A stretch of 64,000 nt of DNA from Euptelea pleiosperma. Taxonomy: Eukaryota > Streptophyta > Magnoliopsida > Ranunculales > Eupteleaceae. A program made the position numbers and the translations under genes. This document shows, one piece after another, positions 44,824 through 56,994 of the stretch. Within the stretch, counting starts at the first letter, position 1. Every line of letters starts with the position of its first letter. The notes under the pieces were generated by a model. That model was not told the DNA's origin and ran no database searches. It saw only the letters and a program-made list of their open reading frames with translations. The DNA is taken from NCBI GenBank assembly GCA_035048495.1, contig CM068547.1, positions 6,227,700 to 6,291,699 of the forward strand, given 5' to 3'.

Positions 44824-47800
44824 TCAATCATTTACCACCATCTCCATCACCAAGTCATTCCAAGAGTCAATCGGCCCGGGCAAGCACCAATGCAGACAGT
44901 CATTCTGAACTTTGGCATTTTTATTCCCGGCGAACGGGTGGAAATGCCTGTAGGGGCCTGGATGCCCATCAGGCCTGAACAATGACATGTAGGTAGTGTC
45001 AAAAAGTTTCAGATTCAACCCCTTCTCGGATCCTACAGCTGCTGCCTTCTCAAATTCCTCTAACTCAATTTTACGCAATATTGAATCAATGTCACTCAAA
45101 CTAATCTCGCCTTCTTTAAATGGTACGGTTCTTGTACAAGTCCCTCCAGTGAACAATTCCCAGTTCTCAAAGTGATCTGGTGTGGCAGTTTTAAACAAAA
45201 TCAATCCCTTGTGATTGGATGTGGTGATGAAGTTAAGCACCAGCTGGAGGGCTTTGCGATAAGCATAGTCAAACCCAAGTTCCGTCATGTTCTTTCCTGC
45301 AGGACAGTTATGGCAGCCCATGATTGTCTTGTTCTCATAATAGATCGCCGTTTTGAGAAACCATTTCCCACCAGAAATTATCATGTAATCAAAGCTCTGA
45401 TATTGGTCAGTCCATATCTTGTCAAGTTCGTCAAGATGCAACTGAGCATCAGATGTCGAGACACCGTTTATGTCTTCGAAAATGTCAGCTTTTAACAGGA
45501 AAGGAGACCAGATCAATGAGAGGGTGAAGTTGTAGGAGGGAAAGTGCCATCTTCTGGATTTGTATCCCTCGTCATGGTAGACTTCAACTGCTTCTTCCAC
45601 CTGAAATACATAACAATTAAACTTGATTAATCACACTAACTTGGAACAAGGTTTCTGGTTGAAGTAAGATATCATCTGATTCGGAAAGTATGTTGCTGCA
45701 TAACAAGAAGCAAGCATGGTTGCAGCCCCTTAATAATTTAACTACTACAACAACTATTCATCATGGTAGACCTCAGCAGCTTCTTCCACCTGAGGTTCAT
45801 AATAATGTGACTTGATCAACAATTATAGTAATCCTTCAGAATTAGGTTCCTGGTATTGTGGTAAAATTATTAAAATTTATGGAACACAATTACATAGAAG
45901 AAAAACAAACAAGGGCCTTCACAGGGAAAAACAAAGAACGGATGTGTTCCCAAACTGCTAGAGAATCACTGAGAACCCCTACATTGTAAAAACCACTTCA
46001 TGAAATAACTACTACTCGTACTTTAATGGCTGGAAGTAGTAGTTATTCTATTAAGTCGTTTTAGTTAGGGTAAAGCTGTGTGGTAGTAATGGTAGTGTGG
46101 TCATGGTTGTAGTAGTATTAATGGTGGTGGTACTAGTCCGACGGTTGTTGACCTGTGGTAATAATAGAACGGATAATTGTGTTAATGATGGTGGTGGTGG
46201 TAATGGTAGCAATAGTGGTGGGGTTTTCATAGTAATAGTCAGTAGTAGTGGTACTCAATAACGATGGTGGTCGTGGCAGCATGGGATGATCACGAAGATT
46301 ATACTTATTTTCAATATTGTGACCTTGGGTCATTCCTCACAACATCACAAACTCACAATGTTCTACCCATGCTTATCAATCAAAAAAGGAAACACAGAAA
46401 AAAAAGGAAAAAGTTTCTGCCCATGCTTAGAGGGATTCGGTGACCATTATCTTTATTAGAAGCACTTACCTAACTTAGAATTGGGCATGACGCGCAATAC
46501 TCCAATGTGCATATGGGTCCATTTACAGATTTTTCATTTGAATTATTAGGGTATAAATTCTTCTAGTTGAGGATTGGAATTGAATCCCATAATCTGAGGA
46601 GCCTTAACAGACAGAAAATACTGGGGGATTGTTTTGACCTTTAATGGGTAGATATCATTAAAAGACAATGAGTTCATACTTTATAAAGAATTAGCAAAAT
46701 ATAGAAATCTACGGGGAGTTTCAAAACACAAGATGCCAGTGTGGAAGTTCACAAAGTGCAAGATAATCTGAGGAGAAATATGAAAAATTGTTTCAATCAA
46801 ATGAATACAAGCCCAAGATCATTAATACCAAACTGAAGCACCTTAACACCAACATAGAGAAACCAACGAGAACAAGTAGTTATCATCATCATCATTTAAG
46901 TTCCAAGTTCCAACTAAGGCATAGAAACTAGAAATAATACCAAAACGATAGCAACAACCCTGATCCTTCAAATGATGGTTGAATTGGAAAGTCAAGAACT
47001 AATTACAAGAGGTCTCTGAATAGCTAATCATGAAAGGACTTTTTAACCTCTCAAAACAACCTAATCAGATACCAGCTGAGAGCTTGAAAGGTCGCTGAAC
47101 TGGCACAGCATTCCCAATCTCTGAGGGCAATTGTAGCAAGAACAAGGGAGAAGATCAGAAGGAAGAGGGTGATGGACCCCATTGGAAGACCACAGATCAA
47201 CATGACAACATATATACGCAATAAATAACAAATGAGTCTAATAAGAGTGCTACAGGAATGACTACTGCAATCTTGCAATGGGAAAGTGAATTTTGCTTAA
47301 GCCACAAAACACAATCCAATACTCTTGTATAACAGGAGAACAGCAATAGAGATAGATAGGAGCCATAAACTTCAAATTATCAAAGCCCAAATGAGATTGA
47401 GCTTTCAACAATCTTACAGTAAAAACAGACATAACTTGCATATTAATACTCAGTCATAGAGAATGTGTAACAAGTGTGGGGAAAGATGGGTGTCAACAGA
47501 TATAGAAAGATACACAAATACCAGATAAATCCTTGGGTAGAGAAAGCACAGGAACTCTGTGGCTTTTAAGGTTCCAACTAGTAAGGAGTTTGAGAGATAT
47601 TACAGCAACAGACTTACTTATAAAAACTGAAAGCCAGTGGTAGCTAGTAAAGTTAGTGTCTAGTCTACAACATTATTGAAAGATGGAAAGACTCTCTTGA
47701 GGGAGTTTCGAAAGAAAATTATTATGGTAGCTTGAAAGGTGAGATCTGATTTTCATAGGCTAAGGCAAAGGCACTTCCAGAGGTTCTGTACATATCTACT

Positions 47801-49301
47801 CTGACTCATAACATGGAAGGTGAATACCTCAATGTCATTAGATGGGATTTTTGTAAAGGATTGGACCCATGAGAACTTAACACCAAAGAAGAAATATGAG
47901 ACCTTTCTCTATGGTGAACGGCCTGGTTTCTCCCACCCGAGTATAATATAATGAAGAATAGAAAAATAGAACACAGAAAAAACATTCACTTCTCATAGAC
48001 AAAACCAAAGAAAAACAAAATAAGAAGGGCCTAACTCAGATCCTTGAGCTAGAGGACCTAAGCCTACATTAAATTTTTCGGCAGCAACACTTAAATGTAC
48101 CTTCGAGAGAATGCAAAGCCATGACTGGACATAGTTATGAGTAATAGAATCACCAATGAGTGCCCATGACTTATTCCTCATCAACTCCAGAAATCTCTCT
48201 GCATTAAACTGGGGTAACTCGCAACCCCGTGGATTCCACCTCCAGTAAAGATACCCTGAATCAGGGCGCCCATTCCTCATACAGTTCTGATGATCCTCGA
48301 TGAAATGGCAGCTTTCGTTAGTGTAAAGCGGGCCCAATGGATCTGGGATCCATTCTCCAGTAAAAAGATCACATTTTTCTGTATTAAATTTGATGTACTA
48401 AATAAGAGATCACAGGGAAAAAAAGAGAAGAACGCAACTCAATAGACATAAATAATAGTAAATAAAACCAAACATGGAGTATGACATTAGTTACAGCAAA
48501 ATCCAGAACACTTATACTATTCTAAATAACAAATGACCTTTTCTTTTGTACAGATTACACAGAACTCACGGTTTTCATAATAGAATTTGTGTCTAAAACA
48601 TGAAATCAGACCATTTTCTAAAATACCCAACATCTGAAACCAGCCCAAATACTTGATTTCAGAGTGGGAAATGGAATACAATGTGAATTAGCACCATACC
48701 TCTGGTTTTTCCATAATACCCATCAACATTTTCTCAAAAAAAAATTAATTAATGAATTAAAATAAACATAATAAAACTATACCCAATCAAATACCCAGCT
48801 TAATATGAAATTGATCCAATTTCTCAAATGCCCAACATCTAAAACCAGCCAAATAAATTAATTTAACAGTCCGATAATGTGGATTACCCACAATAACTCT
48901 GGTTTCCCCTAATACCCATCAACTTTTTTTCAAGAAACCCAACAGTAAAAACCAAAGTCAATCAGAAACAACCAGTTTTTTCATTTTGATTTTCCTCGAG
49001 TTGCATTATTCAAAAAATTCAACTCAAAATAACTCCAAAATTACATACCTTTCTGAGGTATCGGATCTCCAACCTCCGGGACCTCTACAGAAACCGGAGT
49101 CAACACAGGAACTGGTGTCACTGCACCCACTGTTTTCTCTACAAAAGGTGCTTCCGTAGTGGGCGAAAATCCGGTCGAATGATAGAAGAAGAGAAGAAAA
49201 GCAAGACCCATTAGCAGGATTAGGATGGCGAACTTCACACATACATGGTTGTGCTTGTGAAGAGACCATGGGTTCCAATCGAACCTCATTTCCTTCCCCA
49301 T
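44824..49301 (-). CDS. TBL-family wall polysaccharide O-acetyltransferase, copy 1
   Basis: TRICHOME BIREFRINGENCE-LIKE protein, a Golgi type II membrane enzyme family that puts acetyl groups on wall polysaccharides. The sequence looks closest to the TBL25/26-type group linked to mannan acetylation (recognised from memory, moderate confidence). Exons: 49301-49049, 48378-48101, 45600-44824, with GT...AG introns of 670 and 2500 bp and consistent phases; 435 residues. A membrane span lies at about residues 22-42 after a basic start. The PMR5N-type domain starts KCDLFTGEWIPDP (86-98) and includes the C...WRWNPRGC cysteines. The GDS motif is at 160-162 and the DxxH motif (DCLH) at 411-414. Oddity: the motif reads GDSITHN where the family, and copy 2, have GDSISRN-like, so the usual Arg is His165, which may weaken activity. 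Intron 2 carries a partial repeat of the exon 3 start (45764-45796). A family C MITE lies 186 bp upstream. The frame is open throughout. Confidence 0.88.
45764..45796 (-). repeat. duplicate of the exon 3 acceptor region in intron 2
   Basis: On the plus strand TCATGGTAGACCTCAGCAGC then TTCTTCCACCTGA, against TCATGGTAGACTTCAACTGC and TTCTTCCACCTGA at the true exon start (45573-45605). It holds an intact AG acceptor and the first codons VEEAAEVYH, so it could act as a decoy acceptor. Confidence 0.7.
46085..46280. repeat. GGT/AGT-rich low-complexity DNA in TBL intron 2
   Basis: Repeated GGTAGTAATGGTAGTG and GATGGTGGTGGTGGTAATGG runs. A shorter version is in intron 2 of copy 2 (61950-61990), so it predates the gene duplication. 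Confidence 0.65.
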
Positions 49302-49486
49302 TTTAATTCACAGAATAACAAAATCCGTGATATAAGTGAAGAAAAACAACACCTTTGCTCTACTGCCCATATGAGTCCTTTCAACTAAAACCTCGATTAG
49401 ACAAGAAAGAAAGAAAAAGAAAAAAGAGTAAAAAACTGACTTTCGTGCTGTTGTTGCCTTGTTGGCTCGTTGCAGGTTTGAATATA

Positions 49487-49887
49487 GGGACGGGCTCGGG
49501 ATTTTGACACCCATTTTGGCGTGGCCACGTAGAAGATGAATCAATGGCTGATTTTTAGTGAGGATGATCTCCTCTCACCGTATAGATCACCCCAACAGAA
49601 AAATCAGCCCATTCTGAAATTTCTAGCCCCATCAAATGTAGTTTTCAAGTTACACAGTAAAAATCGTTTACAAAAAGAAAAGTTACACAGTAAAAATCGA
49701 CGGTCCGTAATTACTCAACTTCTAAACCAGTCTACGAATATCCGAATGATTTGAATTTTTGTGAAGATGATCTCCTCACCATAGAGATCATTCTCACCAA
49801 AAATCAGCCTTTGATTCATCTTCTACGTGGGTACGCCAAAATGAGTGTAAAAACTGGGGGTCAAAATGGGGTCCCCCAGCCCGACCC
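49487..49887. mobile_element. MULE-type MITE, family C copy 3, in TBL promoter
   Basis: Ends GGGACGGGCTCGGGATTTTG and the inverted GGGTCGGGCTGGGGGACCCC. Inner segments are those of family C (GATGAATCAATGGCTGATTT, GAGGATGATCTCCT). Perfect 9-bp duplication TTGAATATA (49478-49486 and 49888-49896). An extra copy of GTTACACAGTAAAAATCG lies in the middle. It lies 186 bp upstream of the TBL copy 1 start; the matching place beyond copy 2 (near 63815) has no insertion. Confidence 0.92.
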
Positions 49888-49899
49888 TTGAATATAAAA

Positions 49900-50290
49900 G
49901 ACCAAAGGATTTTCTTTAGGGATGAGCTCCACAGGTAAAAGTTACCGACATACCTACAGGAACCAGCAGCCATAGATGGGTGTCTAATCCCACGGCTAAA
50001 AAGAGGGATTAACTTCAAAGGAATCCCGTCCGCTCGAGCCACGCCAAGCCACACCCATGAAGACTCTTCCGTGCATTTCAGCTGTCTTAAATGATCTAGA
50101 CACGTGGCAGGTGCTGATGAGTTTCTCTACAACAACGTCTCCTCTCGCGTTCCCTCTCCTCTGTTCTCTCACCACCAAACCCTGCCCTCCATTTTCACTC
50201 GTCTATTCTCGTCGCTGCAAGTAAAAGGTGGACGCTAGCTACACTTCTCTCTCTCTCTCTCTCATTACTTAATTTGGGTTATTCACCGCT
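49900..50290. other. intergenic, no gene seen
   Basis: Ends in a short CT run (50250-50262). A GC-richer stretch at 50010-50180 has no recognisable product. Phrases at 49940-50055 (GGTTCCTGTAGGTATG, AAGCCACACC and similar) resemble, in inverted form, 51590-51720, hinting at an old inverted pair around the 50300-51550 repeats. Confidence 0.4.
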
Positions 50291-50294
50291 GCAA

Positions 50295-51185
50295 TCTGGG
50301 TCCACTAACCGCATGATGTTTAGTCTACTGGTTTGAGTTCCACGCGAGACTACTATGCCGATAACCAAATAAACTTCGATTTATCTTACTTTTCTTTATT
50401 TTTAATGCTTGGATCCCCCCCTTAGTAGACATTCATACTAAAAAACTGCTGGTTTGAGTGCAAGTTCTTTGCTACTATTGGTTTGCACTTTGCATATCCA
50501 CCATGGAGTGTGATAAACATCCATGCGGTCAGCGACCTAGATGGCAACGGTGAGTAATAAAAATGGTGCTTCCGTGATTGAAACCATTTTAAAACTTTGC
50601 TGAAGCACAAGAACCAGACTCTCTACTGAAAGGATCAAAAACCATTTTAAAACTAAAAAAACAACATGATTATTGATTTCTAAGCGTTGGATATAGGGTT
50701 GATTTTAGCTGTTGAATTTGAGCATTATTGACCATTATTTGGGGTACAAAGATAGAGTCTAGTGTAAGATACAGTCAACTGTGCCATGTGGCTCATATTC
50801 TGGGTGGTCTGATCTGGCTGGCGTACAACACAAAGCAATTTTTTCCGAGTAAAACTTCTCTCACTGTTTTGACAGATGATTCTGTCACAATGAAAATCAC
50901 AGGCCACGTGGCACACTCTTAGTGGACGCTGACCGTATGGATGTTGGGCCAGTCCCTCAGTGGACCTCTAAATAAAAAATCAGCCTGATTAGTAATTTAC
51001 AACCTTTGGATCTTTGCACCCAAATAACGCTCAATAATGCTCGGATTCTTACCGTTAAAATCAACCAATTAAAATAACTTCAATCGAATCGCTTAGAAAT
51101 CACTAATCAGGCTGATATTTGGTTTAGAGGTCCACTGAGGGACTGGCCAAACATCCATACGATCAGCGTCCAGCGTGGCCCAATC
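50295..51185. repeat. family B and family A units
   Basis: 50300-50550 has the family B ends (CACTAACCGCATGATGTTTA and its partner AACATCCATGCGGTCAGCGA). 50640-50730 is a family A arm. 50755-50935 is the hairpin centre with GTGCCATGTGGCTC and inverted GCCACGTGGCACACTC. 50930-51175 is a nearly complete family A unit (GGATGTTGGGCCAGTCCCTC to GAGGGACTGGCCAAACATCC). The arrangement repeats that of 541-1075. Confidence 0.6.
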
Positions 51186-51863
51186 ATTTAGCAAAAAACA
51201 GGGTTTTGGGGCCAACTAGAAATCTGAGAAAACGAGAAATGAAGAAGAGATGAAGCAAAAACAGGAGAAGAAAAACCTAGATTACAGGGTTTTGGGGCCA
51301 ACCAGGGAAATCTAAGAAATCAAGAAATGAGGAAGAGATGGGGCTTTATATTAGTATGAGAGAGAGAGAGAGGAATGAAGTTGTAGCGTCCACCTTTCGC
51401 TGTAGCATCGATCTAGAAAGGAGGAGTGAAAATGGCAGAGAACAAAGAACTGAAAATGGAGAAGACGTGAGAGGAGTGGAGACTGGAGACTGAAACGTCG
51501 CTGATGTCGCTGCAGTTGCCTGGCCGTTCAGTGTCAGCCATGTGTCGATAATATTAAATAGCGCTGGAACGAACATTTTTCTCTTCATTGGCGTGGCTTG
51601 GCGCGGCTCCAACTCGTTAATATTCTTTGAAACTGAAGAACACTTTTTAGCCGTGGGATTCGAGCCCCATCTATGGCTGCGGGTTCCTGTAGGTATGGCA
51701 GTAACTTTTACCTGTCAACGAAGCCCCCTTTTCTTTAACACCTACTTTATAAATCTTCTATGCGAAATTCTATTAGCACCCCCAAAAATTTCATAAGCAC
51801 CCCATTTAGGTGCTTTTGGGCCGAAAATGCCCTTAGACAAAAAAAAGAACAAAAAACCCAAGC

Positions 51864-52071
<208 letters not shown>

Positions 52072-52877
52072 GAGAGAGAGAGGTGGAGAAGGAGAGAGTG
52101 AGAGAGACGTACCTGTGGTGGTGGCGGCGGCAACGGCGTCCTCCTCCTCTTCCTCCTCCTTTTTTTTTTTTTTTTCTTTGTTTTGGGTTTTTTTCAAGGT
52201 GACAGAGAGACAGAGGTGGAGAGGGAGAGAGGATGGTGAGAGGTGGAGAGGGAGGGAGAGAGGTCTTGCCCTGGGCCCTGGCAATGTTTTGATCATCATT
52301 GACCGAGTCAAAAACATTAACCCTAGGGTTGTCAATGGACCGGGTTCGAGTTAGATCAGTGCTAATCTGAACTCGATCCAATAAATAATATGCTGATCCG
52401 AATTCATTATAAAAAGTAGAGTTCTAGACCTGATCAGATCCGATTTGATCCAATCTACTAAAACAAAAAGACTTTTTTTAATTTAAATTATAAATTTTTT
52501 CAACTCAAAATTGAAGTATTGTATAATAATGATATAAAAAATAGGGAAAATTTTCAAATAATTACAAAAAATAATGTGAAATACCTAGTGTTACAAATTT
52601 AAGACAAATACTCAGATTATTACTTTGTTATGAAAATGCCCTTACCTTTACAACTTAACCCATTGCACCCCACAAAGTTGAGCGTTGTCTGCACGTCTTT
52701 TCACATTTTCCCCGTATAGACATTGTACGAGAAATTGTAACTGTCTCTATCCACCTCTATTAGTCGTTCGATCTACCTACCAGACAGTCCAAAATTTAAA
52801 AGCCATTGAAGAGTATTTTAGAGAAGTAGCAGCAAGAAAACAAAGAGGAAACATGTCACAAAGTCCATTCCCATTGC

Positions 52878-53680
52878 ATAACTATTAACAAGTTCATAAG
52901 TAATTGTTGACAAGTTCAGAAATAATTGTTTACAATTTAAAAGACGGAAAATTTCTAAAAAGAAAATAAACTTTAATCTATTTACAAAAAAGAATACAAC
53001 TTTTCGTAAATCCCAAAAAAGAAAACGAAACACATGGCACATGTTTATCAAAAAACGCCCTTTAAAAGGGCGTTTGTCAGTAAAAAATACCATTTTAAAG
53101 GGCGTTTTTCAGTAATAGACGCCTTTTTAAAAAACGTCTGTCAGACCTCTGACAGACGTTATTTTAAAGGACGTGTGTCAGTAGAAAACGCCCTTTAAAA
53201 GGGCGTTTTTTACTGACAAACGCCCTTTTAAATGGCGTTTTTTGATAAACAGGGAACCCTAATTTTTACGCCCATTTTTGGCGTACTCAAAAGATGAATC
53301 AATGGCTGATTTAAGTCGTCGCCTGGCAGACGCCCTTTCAAAGGGCGTTTTTTTCATAAAAACTTTTTTTAAAAAACCATTTCTCAGGAATAAACGCCCT
53401 TTAAAAGGGCGTTTGTCAGATGTGTCAGCCATCAGTCATTCGTTAGTCAGTCACCGACTGACAGCAGATGAAACGCCCTTTGAAAGGGCGTTTCGTTTTC
53501 TTTTTTGGGATTTGCGAAAAGTTGCATTCTTTTTTGTAAATAGATTAAAGTTTGTTTTCTTTTATGCAATTTTCCGTTTAAAAGATTCTGAATTATTAAA
53601 ACATAACTATTGACAAGTTCAAAAGTAACTATTGATAAGTTCAAAATTAATTGTTGACAGTTAACTAAGTTGCTACTAGA
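52878..53680. mobile_element. fold-back element with ACGCCCTTTAAAGGGCGT palindromes
   Basis: Outer inverted arms of about 120-150 bp: the left (52935-53035) has TTTAATCTATTTACAAAAAA, AACTTTTCGTAAATCCCAAA and AAAGAAAACGAAAC, and the right (53497-53590) has these inverted. Between them about ten copies of ACGCCCTTTNAAAGGGCGT-type palindromes occur, mostly followed by TTGTCAG or TTTTTACTGACA. A short piece of family C (AAAAGATGAATCAATGGCTG) sits at 53290. Directly repeated CATAACTATTRACAAGTTCA sequence flanks both ends (about 52878 and 53602). No coding capacity. Confidence 0.65.
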
Positions 53681-53699
53681 CATTATCAAAAGTGATCCA

Positions 53700-54050
53700 A
53701 CCTCGCGTGATTAATAGACCAGGTGTGTCCCACTGACCCAAGGGAGATTGGTAATCTTCACGTGGACCCATGGACCACCAAAAATGGGGCTCACACACCC
53801 AAAATGTCGTTAATTGTTATTTTTAGCCCTTGGATCGCGCGGTCTATATAGACTACACAATCTGATGTTGATTCCGTCGATTGGGATCTAGGTGACTAAA
53901 GATTTTTTTGCTCATACTTTATTCTAACTCTTCGAGTTCTGATTTGGTAACCGAAATTTCTTTTAAGACACTAGCCATTTTTTTATTGTTAGACAAAAAC
54001 GCATGTGCCTTTATTCTATATTTGTTAAGTCCTTAATAGAGGAGAGGTGA
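53700..54050. other. no gene seen
   Basis: AT-rich DNA with no recognised frame; may be CACTA interior belonging to the terminus at 54133. Confidence 0.35.
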
Positions 54051-54079
54051 CCGTTAGCTTCCCTCTCACTATAAAACCC

Positions 54080-54133
54080 CTCTATAGTGGTGGTTTTAGC
54101 TGGCCGCCGCTAAAACTCCATTTTCTTGTAGTG
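54080..54133 (-). mobile_element. second CACTA terminus
   Basis: The plus strand ends TCCATTTTCTTGTAGTG at 54133, i.e. CACTACAAGAAAATGGA inwards. Just inside is GGCCGCCGCTAAAACT and an inverted pair CTATAAAACCCCTCTATAG. It differs from the 8548 terminus, so it is another CACTA family. No partner end found in the window. Confidence 0.65.
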
Positions 54134-54299
54134 CCTCCTCTTTGTTTTACTCACAAAAATCTTATTTCTTCTCTCTAGTTTTCCACTTCTTTTTAGTTTC
54201 ACCTACCTCCATTCTAAATCCTCTTCCGGCCCTTCAATAATAAACTGAATCTCTCCCATCTAGTGGTAGGAGTGAAAACAATCCGAACTGGCCCTAAAG

Positions 54300-56900
54300 A
54301 AGCCTAGCGATGTGGACAACACCAAGCCCAACCTAAATGAGATCAGTCAGCAAGGCTCTGCCTCATCAGCATCAAAGGAAACTAACCCAGATAATCCCCA
54401 ATCCTTATCCAATGTCTCATATACTACTCGAAAATAGAAAGGACTGAGGGAGATGAAGTTGTTAAGCTCCCCAAAGAACACCTCCAAAATTTTGACCAGC
54501 CACCAAGTAAGATTGAGGACCTGGGAAACCCCAAGGAAGATTTTGCAATGGACATAAATGATGTTAAACCAAAATGTGACTCCTTCACCTTCTTCAACCT
54601 AGGAGTTGCGGAGGAGAAACATTGGGTTGACCACAACCTCATCGCTGGTCCAACGGTAGAGATCATGCGCAAACCCTTAGATCGTCTTCTTACGGAATGC
54701 CTCCGATCTCATTTTTCCCAAGTCAAGAGCTCTCACCTTGACTTGATGCATAAAAGGAAAGTTAGACAACAATACCAGTTTTGATGACAGTGAAAATAAC
54801 TGCATGGAACATAAGGGAAGCCAGTAGGAAAGGGCGCACAAGTCAAATATGTGACTTATAAAGGAATATCACCCAGACATCATGATTCTCCTGGAAACCA
54901 AGATCAAGAATTAAAGAGTGGGAAAAATTATTTGAAATATTGGCTTCCAGCGTAATCACATGCTGGATTCGATTGGTCTAGCTGGAGGTATGTAGCTTCC
55001 ATGGAGAGAAGATTGTTGCAAGGTCGACATCATCAACTCTTCAGAACGCCTAATCCACGCCTCTACTTAGGACATTGACTTGAACCATAACGACGGTCTA
55101 TGAAATACCCCAATGGAGAATAAGGAACTCATATGGAACCAATTGAATGAGGTAGCAACGGCATGTAATGGACCTTGGTTAACTATAGGAGACTTCAACA
55201 ATATCCTCTCAATCGATGACAAATTAGACAGGCTCTCACCTAGACCATCTCAAACTCAGCCATTCTAGGAATACATCAACGAATGTGGACTCCTCGACAT
55301 CCAATTTACAGTTATTCCTTATACTTTGTCTAATAAACGAATATATCATGGTGTTGTGTTTGAAAGAATCAATAGAACACTGGTTAATTCGAACTGGAGA
55401 TTTGTAATATCTTGAATTTTTGTTTAGGGGTATTAAAGTAATTTGACTTATAGAAGGGTATTTTTGACAAAATGTTAAAATTAAAATGATTAATAAAAAA
55501 GGATATGATCATGAATACTATGGGGGGGCCCACAAGATTCAAAATTTATGCCAATAGCCAAACAATCACGAAAGAAAAAAGAGGAAAGAATTACCTTAGT
55601 CAAAACCATGTGAGCATTCAATGTAATGTACTAGGTATCCCCATGTATAGAGGGAAATCAATGAGAGAAAATAGGAATTTAGGAAATTCATTAAACCAGA
55701 GAGAATATCTCCCAAAAACACCTAATGTGAATGAGGTGGATATGGGAAAGATCTTAAATTCTCTTTAATACCAAATTGAGTAAGGCCGCGGGAGACTTCT
55801 AGACAACCCAGAATCGTGCTAAGATGTGATTAAGGGTGGGGTGCGTATGGAAACTCTAGGAAATGGCATTTTTTATATTAATATATTAATATATATGGTA
55901 TTAATTAAAAAAAAATTAAACTCTCTATATTATTGAAAATCTTTATATAAAAAATATTCTTGATAATCAAAAACTAGAGAAAAAATTAAGATGCAGAGGA
56001 TGCTAGAGATAATCAATATTAAGGTTACTTTTGGTTTGTATATCCACTATGGGGTGGGCTAAAATTCCATGTGTTGGTGGGACCTGGGTTTCTCTCACCA
56101 AGGGGCCCTAGGCGTCATCCCTCAATACGTAATGTTCGATTTCTTCCCAAAAAAATGATGAATGAAATCAACAAGGCTCAATGTAAATTCCATTGGAGAA
56201 GGAATGTGTAGCCAACAAACGCTTGGAAGAAAGTTACCCAACTTAAAACACTGGGAGGTCATGGCATTTGATCAGCCAACCATGTCAACATAGCCTGCAT
56301 GGCCAAGTTGGGATGGTGAATCATTCAAAATAAGAAAAAAAAATTGAAAAAAGGGGATCCATGGAAAATACCTAAAAAGATATACTCCCTCCTTGAAATC
56401 AAAGCATCCTTTGCTTGGAGAGGAATCCTAAAAGGAATGGACATCCTTTGTAAGGGGTTGAGATGGATTGTTGGGGATGGCAAGAGCATCAAAGTCTAGC
56501 TCCATAATTGGGACTTAGATCAGAAGCCTCTCATCGAACTAGAGCTTACGGCTGACAAGCTCATCAACGTTGAGGAGTGCACATGGAACCTTGAACCATT
56601 AGATCATTCATTTATGAGCAAGTTCTAGACACAATCAAAGTTATCCCCATCCCAAGTAACTCTTATCTTGATATAATCTACCAAAGTCATCCATCAAGGA
56701 AATTCACGATCATCGCAGGAACCCTAATTGCATCTCAAATAAAAAACATAGACTGAAGCCAAAATGATCAGCTAATCCCAACACTTTGGAAATGGAATTG
56801 TCCTCCGAAAATATGTATTGACGTGCTGGTTTCACAACACCAAAAGGTGGGTACATCGTTTTCAACAAGAACAATAGACTTGGTCCGTCGCTGTTGGATT
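54300..56900 (+). mobile_element. LINE fragment with endonuclease and later parts
   Basis: From 54783 the plus strand reads KITAWNIREASRKGRTSQIC, the start of the LINE apurinic-type endonuclease domain. At 55110-55400 it continues with ENKELIWNQLNEVATACNGP, WLTIGDFNNILS and SNWRF. After foreign DNA (about 55410-56135) it resumes with post-RT sequence (FHWRRN at about 56200, FAWRGILKGMDILCKGLRWI at 56415-56470, then GDGKSIKV). Most of the RT domain is missing. Inactive. Confidence 0.72.
55850..56125. repeat. inverted relative of the 15908 hAT-type element
   Basis: Contains in opposite orientation the blocks ATTAATATATATGGTATTAA, TTATATAAAAAATATTCTTG, ATGGGGTGGGCTAAAATTCC and CTCACCAAGGGGCCCTAGGC, which parallel GGTGGGCTGAACATC and GCCTAAGGCCCCTTGGTGAG of the 15908 copy. 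Outer ends are not clean. Confidence 0.55.
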
Positions 56901-56941
56901 TTTTCCCATTGTAAATGAAAAACGACAGACCTAGTACGTCG

Positions 56942-56944
<3 letters not shown>

Positions 56945-56993
<49 letters not shown>
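56945..56993. repeat. (TTA)16 microsatellite
   Basis: Uninterrupted TTA triplets next to the left end of a family C copy. Confidence 0.95.

Positions 56994-56994
<1 letters not shown>

Noticed and set aside
45172..45495. 107-codon plus-strand frame, repeated at 61471-61794
   Set aside because: It is the antisense shadow of TBL exon 3; conservation between the copies follows from the duplicated coding exon.
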